Source: JAVVXB01 sp036651815
GTDB taxonomy: Bacteria; Bacillota; Clostridia; Christensenellales; CAG-138
Reading direction: 5' to 3'
Length of the DNA: 28,830 nt
Assembly: GCA_036651815.1 (NCBI GenBank)
Contig: JAVVXB010000036.1
Coordinates: 1 to 28,830, forward strand
Positions 8,849-15,781 of the stretch are shown here, one piece after another; the first letter of the stretch is position 1, and every line of letters starts with the position of its first letter. Both the position numbers and the translations under genes were made by a program. Under the pieces are notes generated by a model that saw nothing but the letters and a program-made list of their open reading frames with translations, searched no databases and was not told the origin of the DNA.

Positions 8849-8994
8849 GACAAATCACCTCCTGCACCAAAAGACCGCGTATGACGCGTATAGATTAGTA
8901 TGCGATTGGACAAACTATATAGATGTATATTTCCTGATCAATAACGCTCATTAGGGAAAAAGTGTTAAACAGACAAAACAAGTCTTTTTTCTTT

Positions 8995-9023
8995 GCAGGG
9001 AGCAAAATTTACCGGTCGAATTT
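8995..9023 (+). promoter_or_regulatory. Sigma-H-like promoter of the spoIIA operon
   Basis: The -10 element GTCGAATTT (9015-9023) fits the B. subtilis sigma-H consensus RnnGAATww perfectly. The -35 element GCAGGGAGC (8995-9003) matches the core AGG and is separated by 11 nt, the expected spacing. In Bacillus spoIIA is transcribed by sigma-H with Spo0A~P, so this is the expected position, 35 nt before the spoIIAA start. The assignment rests on consensus matching only. Confidence 0.55.
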
Positions 9024-9057
9024 AATAGAGTACCAAAATGGGGGGAGCAATAGCCAT

Positions 9058-9363
9058 ATGGAAATCAATGCCGTTCGCAGGGGACAAAGAGTTGTTGTAC
9101 ATCTCTGCGGTGAACTGGATCATCATAGCGCATCACGCGTCCGTGGTGCACTTGACTTGATGTTGAGGGATGTAACCGTCCGTGAAATGCAGTTGGACAT
9201 GACGCAGGTTACATTTATGGACAGCGCTGGACTTGGCGTGGTGCTGGGCCGTTATAAAACATTGTCGGCACGCGGCGGAAGGATGATTGTTTCCGGTGTA
9301 CGCACCTCCATTGACCGCATCTTTCGTATGTCTGGATTGTATGCGCTCGTGGAACGTATGTAA
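9058..9363 (+). CDS. spoIIAA: Anti-sigma F factor antagonist SpoIIAA
   Basis: A STAS-domain protein of 101 residues that releases sigma-F by binding SpoIIAB in the forespore and is inactivated by phosphorylation. Family landmarks are present: LCGELDHHSAS (17-26) and FMDSAGLGVVLGRYK (53-67), where S56 corresponds to the phosphorylated serine. I chose ATG 9058 because GGGGGAG at 9041-9047 precedes it by 10 nt and the protein then has family length. The open frame extends back to 8962, but the extra 32 residues have no similarity. First gene of spoIIAA-spoIIAB-sigF, 18 nt before spoIIAB. This is direct evidence that the organism belongs to an endospore-forming lineage. Confidence 0.95.
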   Translation: MEINAVRRGQRVVVHLCGELDHHSASRVRGALDLMLRDVTVREMQLDMTQVTFMDSAGLGVVLGRYKTLSARGGRMIVSGVRTSIDRIFRMSGLYALVERM

Positions 9364-9381
9364 GGGGGGAGGAGTACTGCA

Positions 9382-9816
9382 ATGAATGAACATAATGAGA
9401 TGCATATGGATTTTTTGAGCCTGTCGCAGAATGAAAGCTTTGCAAGAAGTGTTGCTGCAGCGTTTGCCGCGCAGCTAAATCCAACCATTGAGGAGCTTTC
9501 GGATATTCGCACCGCAATTAGCGAAGCCGTGACAAATTCCATTATTCATGGCTATGAAAATATAACTGGCAGTATTCATATGGACTGTATTGTTGACGGA
9601 AATACCTTTACAGCAGTGGTATCTGATGATGGCGTCGGCATACCGGATATTGAGCTTGCACGTCAGCCGTTCTACACAACGCGACCGGAATTGGAGCGCT
9701 CTGGCATGGGCTTTACGGTCATGGAAGCCTTTATGGAGGAAGTGGAGATCGAATCTACCACGGGAAAAGGAACAACGATTACGATGAGAAAACGCATTTT
9801 ATCGCGTAAAGCATAG
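9382..9816 (+). CDS. spoIIAB: Anti-sigma F factor / serine kinase SpoIIAB
   Basis: GHKL-fold kinase of 144 residues that sequesters sigma-F and phosphorylates SpoIIAA. The ATP-binding boxes are intact: N box with E48 and N52 (ISEAVTNSIIHGY), G1 box DDGVGIPD (82-89), ERSGMGF (105-111) and GKGTT (128-132). The ribosome binding site GGGGGGAGGAG lies just before ATG 9382. It sits between spoIIAA and sigF in the canonical order, 6 nt before sigF. Because all catalytic motifs are retained, the partner-switch control of forespore sigma-F activation should operate as in Bacillus. Confidence 0.96.
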   Translation: MNEHNEMHMDFLSLSQNESFARSVAAAFAAQLNPTIEELSDIRTAISEAVTNSIIHGYENITGSIHMDCIVDGNTFTAVVSDDGVGIPDIELARQPFYTTRPELERSGMGFTVMEAFMEEVEIESTTGKGTTITMRKRILSRKA

Positions 9817-9822
9817 AGTGCT

Positions 9823-10560
9823 ATGCTGAGCAGGGAAGAGACACAATCGCTGCTGATATTAGCTGTCCGCGGGGATGAGCAGGCGCAGGAAAGGCTGATT
9901 GCTGAAAATCTTGCGCTGGTGCGGTCCGTGGTGCGGCGTTTTGCAAACCGTGGCGCAGAATATGATGATTTATATCAATTGGGCTGTGTGGGATTGGTGA
10001 AGGCCATTCAACACTTTGACCCATCTTATAATGTACAGTTTTCTACCTATGCCGTTCCGATGATTGCTGGAGAAATCAAACGTTTTTTGCGGGATGACGG
10101 ACAGGTGAAAATCGGCCGTTCGCTTAAGGAACTCGCAGCAAAGGCGCTGGCGGTGAGAGATCGATTATCCGGTGAACTTGGAACGCCACCGGGAATTGCA
10201 CAGATTGCAGAGGAACTGCATGTTTCGCCGGAAGACATCGCGCTTGCATTGGATGCATCCCGGCCAACCTTGTCGCTCAATGAACCGCTTGGGGATGGGG
10301 AAGATGGTCACACACGTGAGGACACCCTTGCTGCGCCTGCACGGGAAGATCTACTTGTGGATCGCATGCTGATCCGTGACTTGCTCTCTGAACTGGACGA
10401 ACGGGAGCGACTGATCATCGTGCTGCGTTATTTTCGCGACTGTACGCAGACGCAGGTGGCGCGATTACTAGGTGTTTCCCAAGTGCAGGTTTCCAGATTG
10501 GAAAATCGGATTTTGAAAAAACTTCGATTACATGTCAATGAGAAACGTCCGTCACAGTAA
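9823..10560 (+). CDS. sigF: RNA polymerase sporulation sigma factor SigF
   Basis: Sigma-70 family, 245 residues, the forespore-specific early sporulation sigma factor. Region 2 spans roughly residues 26-93 (DDLYQLGCVGLVKAIQHFDP, FSTYAVPMIAGEIKRFLRDDG), with region 3 at about 100-155. Region 4 is C-terminal, with helix-turn-helix QTQVARLLGVSQVQVSRLENRI. No clear Shine-Dalgarno precedes ATG 9823; the start is 6 nt after the spoIIAB stop, so translational coupling is likely. Third gene of the spoIIA operon. Its last 26 nt overlap the 3' end of the convergent glycosylase gene. The paralogue sigG is similar, but the spoIIAA-spoIIAB context fixes this one as sigF. Confidence 0.95.
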   Translation: MLSREETQSLLILAVRGDEQAQERLIAENLALVRSVVRRFANRGAEYDDLYQLGCVGLVKAIQHFDPSYNVQFSTYAVPMIAGEIKRFLRDDGQVKIGRSLKELAAKALAVRDRLSGELGTPPGIAQIAEELHVSPEDIALALDASRPTLSLNEPLGDGEDGHTREDTLAAPAREDLLVDRMLIRDLLSELDERERLIIVLRYFRDCTQTQVARLLGVSQVQVSRLENRILKKLRLHVNEKRPSQ

Positions 10561-11035
10561 GCAAGATGGAATAAGCAGCTGTCAGCGTAGACAGCGTCAT
10601 GCGTGCGTTGGCAGGGCTTGTGGAGGGCAGCAGCAGACATGGCATCTTGGTGGTAGGTTCAACCAACTTGCGGTACAGTTGCGTGGCAGTTGTTCCGGTG
10701 GTAAAGATGGACTGAATCTGCGTACCGGATAGTAAGCTTGCAATATCGTTTGGGATTGGATTGCGTATGCTTGCATCGCTGGCGCCTAAAATATCGCAGC
10801 GATACAATACATCCCACATGGCAAGATCATGCCGAAGAAGAAACGATATCTTTTCTTCTGTGCAAACAGGCAACGGCTCATCAAACACGCTTGACAAGGT
10901 ACGCCAAAAACGGTTTTGAGGATGACCGTAATAGAACCCATTTTCGCGGGACTTTGGGGAAGGCATTGTCCCGAGAATCAAGGCACGGCTGTTACCGGTA
11001 AATACAGGCGCGATGGTGTGAAGAATGTGTTGCAT
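10535..11035 (-). CDS. DNA-deoxyinosine (hypoxanthine-DNA) glycosylase, UDG superfamily
   Basis: A 166-residue protein of the uracil-DNA glycosylase superfamily, closest in its motifs to family 6 hypoxanthine-DNA glycosylases, which excise deaminated adenine from DNA. Visible are motif I LILGTMPSP (19-27), YYGHPQNRFW (35-44), AMWDVLYRC (72-80) and the late LPSTSPAN (136-143). Substrate choice between hypoxanthine and uracil cannot be settled by reading. There is no Shine-Dalgarno; instead TTGACG, a 17-nt spacer and TATGAT end 6 nt before ATG 11035, suggesting a leaderless transcript. It lies 36 nt downstream of the carbamoyltransferase-like gene on the same strand and overlaps the sigF 3' end convergently by 26 nt. 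Confidence 0.85.
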   Translation of the reverse strand: MQHILHTIAPVFTGNSRALILGTMPSPKSRENGFYYGHPQNRFWRTLSSVFDEPLPVCTEEKISFLLRHDLAMWDVLYRCDILGASDASIRNPIPNDIASLLSGTQIQSIFTTGTTATQLYRKLVEPTTKMPCLLLPSTSPANARMTLSTLTAAYSILLTVTDVSH

Positions 11036-11041
11036 ACCATT

Positions 11042-11070
11042 ATCATAAACACGATATGTTGTGGCGTCAA
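11042..11070 (-). promoter_or_regulatory. Predicted leaderless promoter of the glycosylase gene
   Basis: On the minus strand TTGACG (11065-11070, 5 of 6 to consensus), an exact 17-nt spacer and TATGAT (11042-11047, 5 of 6) are followed by only 6 nt before ATG 11035. The expected start of transcription is therefore at or next to the A of the start codon. It sits entirely within the 36-nt gap after the upstream gene. Confidence 0.6.
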
Positions 11071-11071
11071 T

Positions 11072-11986
11072 CTATTCGTTCGCCTCGCCAAATCCAAAGA
11101 TTGCCTGAAGTTTGACGGACAACATGCGCTTCATTTTTTCAATGAGAATTGGCTCGCGTGCTGCTGGATTTTGATAGAGCATGCAGGTGAGAACAGCGCG
11201 AAATGCAGCAATCCGGTTTTCGGAAGGATCCACGCGCAATACTCCGTCGGCGTCTGGCGGAAGCTTCGTATTGAGCGGCGTATCCATAAAAAGAAAATGT
11301 GCGCCATGGTAAGCCTCCGGGCTGCTATCGGTGATATTATAGATACCGCCTGATTTTTTAACATTACGCTCCGCAATCTTGAGAGTAGGCGGCTGCAACT
11401 CATGACCTTTGTCCGAACAAAGCTGCACAAACTGCATGCCTATCTTTGTGGAAGCAAATAACACCGATGAGCAGAGTGGGGACGCAACGCCATCGTAGAC
11501 GACCTTGCATTCTTCAAGCTTTTTTTCGGGTGGCAAATGCTCAAACATGGTAATCAGGTTGGCAATTTCCTGCACGGGAAACGAATGGTTGGTGCCTGCA
11601 TTAACAACTGGTATATCTGCGTATTTTGCCAGAAGCAGCATTGTTTCGTGTCGCTCACATTGCGCAAAAATCAGATTGCTGCTGCGTGAGAGCTGCATGG
11701 CGGACTCCCGGAGCGTATCGGCTGGTTCTAGGGGCAGATCGCAAAAGGATAGATGCCCACTCAATTGGTGGACGGCCGTTTCTAACATCAATCGATAGGA
11801 TGGCTCAGAATCTCCCAGTATGGCGGCAATACACTTCTTTTTTAACAGCGGTGGATAATAATCTGCACGTACGCAGGCCTTGAGCGTTACGCCAAGGTTC
11901 ATCATATCCAGTATCTGCTGTTCGGAAAACTCGTTCGTTTCCAAGAAATCCTGTTTGCTCATGCGGTTATTGTTTACACAACGCAT
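11072..11986 (-). CDS. Degenerate aspartate/ornithine carbamoyltransferase homologue
   Basis: The 304-residue sequence has the two-domain carbamoyltransferase layout: LETAVHQLSGH, KYADIPVVNAGTNHSFPVQEIANLITMFEH and DSSPEAYHGAHFLFMDTP align by position with ornithine carbamoyltransferases. The catalytic signatures are eroded. The carbamoyl-phosphate motif STRTR is SYRLM (63-67), the HPxQ motif reads FPVQ with the histidine lost, and the C-terminal HCLP-type motif reads MDTPLN. The protein therefore probably does not transfer carbamoyl groups as its relatives do, yet the frame is intact at nearly full length, which argues for a retained function of unknown kind. ATG 11986 and ATG 11962 (MSKQDFLETNEF, a more family-like start) are both possible; neither has a good ribosome binding site. 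No arginine or pyrimidine genes are adjacent. Confidence 0.75.
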   Translation of the reverse strand: MRCVNNNRMSKQDFLETNEFSEQQILDMMNLGVTLKACVRADYYPPLLKKKCIAAILGDSEPSYRLMLETAVHQLSGHLSFCDLPLEPADTLRESAMQLSRSSNLIFAQCERHETMLLLAKYADIPVVNAGTNHSFPVQEIANLITMFEHLPPEKKLEECKVVYDGVASPLCSSVLFASTKIGMQFVQLCSDKGHELQPPTLKIAERNVKKSGGIYNITDSSPEAYHGAHFLFMDTPLNTKLPPDADGVLRVDPSENRIAAFRAVLTCMLYQNPAAREPILIEKMKRMLSVKLQAIFGFGEANE

Positions 11987-12021
11987 GGTTACTTATTCGT
12001 TAAAAATTCGCGCAAGGACTG

Positions 12022-12050
12022 TTGCCTTGACAATTGCTTTCTGCTATGAT
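12022..12050 (+). promoter_or_regulatory. Predicted leaderless promoter of the ABC exporter
   Basis: TTGCCT (12022-12027), a 17-nt spacer and TATGAT (12045-12050) preceded by the extended -10 TGC. Only 6 nt (TGGCGC) separate the -10 box from ATG 12057, so transcription should begin at the start codon. No Shine-Dalgarno sequence is present. The overlapping TTGACA at 12027-12032 has a 12-nt spacer and is too close to serve as -35. Confidence 0.6.
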
Positions 12051-12056
12051 TGGCGC

Positions 12057-13793
12057 ATGAACAGACTGCAACGTTTTTTATCGTATTACAAACCGCACCA
12101 GCGGCTATTGATGTTGGATATGTCCTGCGCGTTTTTTATTGCGTGCATCGACCTTTCGTATCCCTTGTTTTCTCAGTACATTCTGCGCACACTACTGCCA
12201 AATATCTCGGAGAATCGGACTTTGATAACCGTATTTATTTGGATGATTTTCGGTGCATTTCTCGTATATTGTTTGCGCGCAGGGCTACTCTTTATCGTCA
12301 ATTTTTGGGGACACCGTCTGGGCATTCGGATGGAAGCTGATATTCGGTATGACATTTTTACGCACATACAATCGTTGCAGTTTAGTTTTTATGATAAACA
12401 GCGTACTGGAAAACTTATGAGCCGTGTGACTACAGATCTATTTGATATTACGGAGCTGGCGCATCATGGACCGGAGGACGTATTGATCTCTGGAACAACC
12501 GTCATCGGCGCATTTCTCTGCATGTTTTTTGTTGATTGGAGACTTGCGCTTGCACTATTATGCATTGTTCCCCCTGCAATCTACTTTGTAATGAAAATTC
12601 GTTTGCAAATGCGCAAGACTTCGCTTGCCGTTAAGGAGCGTATTGCAGAGATTAATGCTGGTATTGAATCCTCTATTTCAGGAGCTCGTGTTGCAAAAGC
12701 ATTTACTAATGAAGCGCATGAAATTGAGAAGTTCTCAGAAGGCAACCAAAAATTCGTACATGCGAAGGATAATTTCTATCGATACATGGCGTTTTTCAAT
12801 AGTGGTACGGAATTTTTTATCGGTATGTTTAACGTAGTGGTGCTGGGCGTCGGCGGATATCTGATCTACAAGAGTAGCCTGGATTTGGTGGTGTTGATTA
12901 CTTTCACGCTTTATGTCTCTGCTTTTGTAAGTCCCATTAAACGGCTTGCATCCTTTGCGGAAATGTATATGCTCGGTATGGCGGGTTTCACACGGTTTTG
13001 CGAAATTATGGATATTGAACCGGATATTCAGGACCTACCCGGTGCCACCTCGCTCAAACAGGTGAAGGGTAACATTGAATTCCGCGATGTATCTTTTGCA
13101 TACGAGAATAATCGATCGGTTCTTTCCCACGTCAATCTGGACATTCCAGCCGGCAGTACCTTGGCGTTGGTCGGTCCGTCAGGCGGCGGAAAGACCACAC
13201 TTTGTCATCTGATTCCACGCTTCTACGAAACGCGTACGGGCGGCATTTTTATTGACGGCCAGAATATTAAGTCGGTGACGCTCAAATCGCTTCGAGACAA
13301 CGTGGGAATTGTACAACAGGATGTATTTCTCTTTGCGGGCAGTGTGCTGGAGAATATTCGCTATGGCCGTATTGATGCCACCGATGCGGAGGTGATGGAA
13401 GCAGCAAAGCAGGCGCATATTCACGATGAAATCATGCTGTTCCCCGATGGCTACGATACATCGGTGGGAGAGCGGGGGATTATGCTCTCTGGCGGACAAA
13501 AACAGCGCGTGTCAATCGCACGGCTATTTTTGAAAAATCCACCGATCTTGATTCTGGACGAGGCGACAAGCGCACTGGATACCGTAACGGAGTATGACAT
13601 TCAACATGCATTCGACGAATTATCAAGCGGTCGTACGACACTGGTGATTGCGCATCGACTTTCCACGGTTAAACATGCAGATGAAATTATCGTGTTGGAC
13701 GAACAAGGAATTCGTGAACGGGGGACCCATGAGCAACTGCTCATGACTGGCGGCTTGTACACAGAGCTGTATCATGTAACGATGATTGACTAA
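12057..13793 (+). CDS. ABC transporter, fused membrane and ATPase domains (exporter type)
   Basis: A 578-residue half-transporter of the ABCB/MsbA-LmrA type; two copies, or one with a partner, would form the exporter in the cytoplasmic membrane. The N-terminal half is a six-helix type 1 exporter domain beginning YKPHQRLLMLDMSCAFFIAC. The C-terminal ATPase has Walker A GPSGGGKTT, Q-loop VQQDVFLFAG, signature LSGGQKQRVSIARL, Walker B ILILDEATSALD and switch histidine IAHRLST, all intact. ATG 12057 is chosen because homology begins there and the promoter ends 6 nt earlier; the frame is open back to 11880 without similarity. The barnase lipoprotein gene starts 29 nt downstream and may be cotranscribed. 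The exported substrate is unknown. Confidence 0.93.
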   Translation: MNRLQRFLSYYKPHQRLLMLDMSCAFFIACIDLSYPLFSQYILRTLLPNISENRTLITVFIWMIFGAFLVYCLRAGLLFIVNFWGHRLGIRMEADIRYDIFTHIQSLQFSFYDKQRTGKLMSRVTTDLFDITELAHHGPEDVLISGTTVIGAFLCMFFVDWRLALALLCIVPPAIYFVMKIRLQMRKTSLAVKERIAEINAGIESSISGARVAKAFTNEAHEIEKFSEGNQKFVHAKDNFYRYMAFFNSGTEFFIGMFNVVVLGVGGYLIYKSSLDLVVLITFTLYVSAFVSPIKRLASFAEMYMLGMAGFTRFCEIMDIEPDIQDLPGATSLKQVKGNIEFRDVSFAYENNRSVLSHVNLDIPAGSTLALVGPSGGGKTTLCHLIPRFYETRTGGIFIDGQNIKSVTLKSLRDNVGIVQQDVFLFAGSVLENIRYGRIDATDAEVMEAAKQAHIHDEIMLFPDGYDTSVGERGIMLSGGQKQRVSIARLFLKNPPILILDEATSALDTVTEYDIQHAFDELSSGRTTLVIAHRLSTVKHADEIIVLDEQGIRERGTHEQLLMTGGLYTELYHVTMID

Positions 13794-13822
13794 AATAGGG
13801 CAGCGGGAATGGGGAAAAAACA

Positions 13823-14440
13823 TTGCATATCAAAAATAAGATTGTTTCATTATTATTATGGTTGTTATTAATCGGATTACCGCTTATCGGTTGCGGGACG
13901 CTCATGCAGGTAGCAGAAAAATCCGACACCCCAATGCCAACCATGAATTTTTCGGTGCTGCAGGGAGATGGAACGCATTCGCAGGCATCGGACAACTTGC
14001 CGTTGCCGACCACCAATGCATCTGAGGAAGAGAACCATCAATCGGGTCAACTGCAAGTACAGGATGCAGAATTATCGGTTTCTCCCGTGCTCGTTACAGA
14101 AAATGATAGCTATACAACAAAGGATGATATCAGCCTCTATTTGCTACAATATGGTCATTTGCCGGACAATTTTATTACAAAAAAAGAGGCGAGATCGCTT
14201 GGCTGGTCGGGGGGTGGACTGGATGAATATTCATACGGCATGTGTATTGGCGGGGATCACTTTGGCAATCGCGAAGGACTTCTGCCTGAAAAGCCGGATA
14301 GAATTTATTTTGAGTGTGACGTTGGTACGCTACACAAATCGAGCCGTGGCGCCAAACGCATCATCTTTACCAACGATGGCCTCATCTATTATACTGCTGA
14401 CCATTATGAGTCGTTTTCGTTGCTTTATGGGGAGGAATGA
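13823..14440 (+). CDS. Lipoprotein with C-terminal barnase-type ribonuclease domain
   Basis: A 205-residue protein with a lipoprotein signal (lipobox LIGC, lipidated C24), a polar Ser/Thr/Glu/Gln-rich linker to about residue 105, then a barnase/N1-type guanyl-specific ribonuclease domain starting at HLPDNFITKKEA. By alignment from memory with Bacillus amyloliquefaciens barnase, catalytic and binding residues are kept: K120 (barnase K27), R150 in NREG (R59), E164 (E73), R175 (R83), R179 (R87) and H194 in DHYESF (H102). The nuclease should be active and held on the outer face of the membrane. The start is TTG 13823, since GGGG precedes it by about 9 nt and no in-frame ATG precedes the lipobox. 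The barstar gene follows after 3 nt, confirming the assignment. Confidence 0.88.
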   Translation: MHIKNKIVSLLLWLLLIGLPLIGCGTLMQVAEKSDTPMPTMNFSVLQGDGTHSQASDNLPLPTTNASEEENHQSGQLQVQDAELSVSPVLVTENDSYTTKDDISLYLLQYGHLPDNFITKKEARSLGWSGGGLDEYSYGMCIGGDHFGNREGLLPEKPDRIYFECDVGTLHKSSRGAKRIIFTNDGLIYYTADHYESFSLLYGEE

Positions 14441-14443
14441 TTC

Positions 14444-14722
14444 GTGCAGAAATACTATTTAAACGGCTTGCTGATGACAACGAAGGAAAAAACACACAAA
14501 CATCTGAAGAAGCGTTTGCACCTACCGGATTATTATGGAAATAATTTGGACGCGCTCTGTGATTGCCTGACAGAGCTTGAAACACCATCAGAGATAACGC
14601 TTCGCTATGCAGGACATATGCGAAAGCATCTCGGCGAATATGGCGTTAAGCTAATTTCTGCGCTGATCGCCTGCACAGGAGAGAGCCCGGAATTGCAAGT
14701 TTGTGTGCGAGAAAAATGGTAA
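14444..14722 (+). CDS. Barstar-family ribonuclease inhibitor
   Basis: A 92-residue cytoplasmic protein of the barstar family. The core LHLPDYYGNNLDALCDCLTEL matches barstar's ALPEYYGENLDALWDCLTGW, including the helix 2 segment and the aspartate (barstar D39 position) that blocks the barnase active site. Start is GTG 14444, with GGGGAGG at 14429-14435 about 8 nt before it. It lies 3 nt after the barnase-type gene, so inhibitor and toxin are made together. The expected role is to neutralise nuclease that fails to leave the cytoplasm. Confidence 0.9.
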   Translation: MQKYYLNGLLMTTKEKTHKHLKKRLHLPDYYGNNLDALCDCLTELETPSEITLRYAGHMRKHLGEYGVKLISALIACTGESPELQVCVREKW

Positions 14723-14782
14723 TGAAGCCATACATCTTCGAATAAACTCAGAGAATTTAAAACTGGAAGTGAGGAGAAGAAG

Positions 14783-15781
14783 TTGGAACAGCAAAACTTT
14801 GGTAAGCGAATCATGATGCTTCGAAAAGAAAAAGGGTATACCATAGATCAGTTGGCATCGAAAACTGGTGTGTCTGCCCAAACTGTTAGCAAATGGGAGG
14901 ATAATACCTCTAGGCCAGATATCATGGTTCTGCCGATTCTCGCGGAAGCATTTGGCATTACCACAGATGAACTTCTTAGCACTCAGTTGAATGAACCACA
15001 CGTAGTGGTTACAGGATCCTCAAAAACTCGACAAAACGATGAAAATGGGTATTCTACTTCAACATCTCACGAAAAGAGAAGTGGTATTTGGATTGCCATA
15101 ACGGTTATACTGGTTGGCTTAGTATTTTTGCTGAGCCGTATGGACATACTGCCGGATGGCGCGGTGACAACCCTCTTGGCCATTGTATGGCCGTCTGTGA
15201 TGATTGGTCTTGGAATATCATGGTTCATAAAAAGCTGGTCGCCTCTCGGTATTGGCGTGGGAGCACTTGGCCTTTATTTTCTCTTGTTTAATTTGGGGGT
15301 CATCACCTATGTGCTGTCCTGGCGTGTTATTTGGCCCGTACTGATTATTTTACTGGGGCTCACGATTCTTTTTGACAATCTCCTACCAAAACGCAGAAAA
15401 TGGCGTGATTGTAGGAATCATCATCGGGCATCCTCATATACGGAATCGGATGGATTCATTCGCTATTCTTGTGCCTTTTCGGAAGATCACCACCGTGTAG
15501 CAAATAAGCAGTTTGCTGGTGCGGATATTGACTTATCTTTTGGGAAAAGCGTGCTAGATCTAACGCAGGTCAATCATGTCTTGCCAAATTCGCTCATCGA
15601 TGCAGAAATTTCATTTGGAAGTTTGGAAATATTTCTACCGCGTAGCATTCATCTGCAGATTAGTTCTGATAAAGCGTTCGGCTCCATTCGGGTAAATGGA
15701 GGTTCGGATGCCAATGCACCTTATACCATCTTGATGGATGGTGATGTTTCCTTTGGTAGCCTGACGATTCGCTATATCTGA
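14783..15781 (+). CDS. Membrane-tethered HTH regulator with LiaF-like C-terminal domain
   Basis: The 332-residue protein joins three parts. An XRE/Cro helix-turn-helix occupies residues 7-63 (TIDQLASKTGVSAQTVSKWED). Four membrane helices lie at about 101-119, 126-149, 155-177 and 181-198, resembling the LiaI/LiaF membrane domain. A C-terminal beta-repeat region (about 245-332: ADIDLSFGKSVLDL, AEISFGSLEIFLP, GDVSFGSLTIRY) resembles the LiaF/toast-rack fold. The likely role is sensing at the membrane coupled to transcription control, as LiaF family members do in cell-envelope stress. The start is TTG 14783, 6 nt after GAGGAG. It is preceded by 60 nt after barstar and stands alone, so its targets are unknown. 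Confidence 0.85.
   Translation: MEQQNFGKRIMMLRKEKGYTIDQLASKTGVSAQTVSKWEDNTSRPDIMVLPILAEAFGITTDELLSTQLNEPHVVVTGSSKTRQNDENGYSTSTSHEKRSGIWIAITVILVGLVFLLSRMDILPDGAVTTLLAIVWPSVMIGLGISWFIKSWSPLGIGVGALGLYFLLFNLGVITYVLSWRVIWPVLIILLGLTILFDNLLPKRRKWRDCRNHHRASSYTESDGFIRYSCAFSEDHHRVANKQFAGADIDLSFGKSVLDLTQVNHVLPNSLIDAEISFGSLEIFLPRSIHLQISSDKAFGSIRVNGGSDANAPYTILMDGDVSFGSLTIRYI

Noticed and set aside
8876..8894. Direct repeat CGCGTATGA/CGCGTATAG upstream of the solute-binding-like gene
   Set aside because: Only two imperfect 9-bp units with no positional relation to a clear promoter; compatible with chance.
8971..8990. AGAC...GTCT plus T run before spoIIAA as a terminator
   Set aside because: The stem is only 4 bp, and a terminator just upstream of the spoIIA promoter has no gene on that strand to end.
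11880..12056. N-terminal extension of the ABC exporter by 59 residues
   Set aside because: The extension overlaps the divergent carbamoyltransferase-like gene, has no exporter similarity, and includes the promoter that ends 6 nt before ATG 12057.
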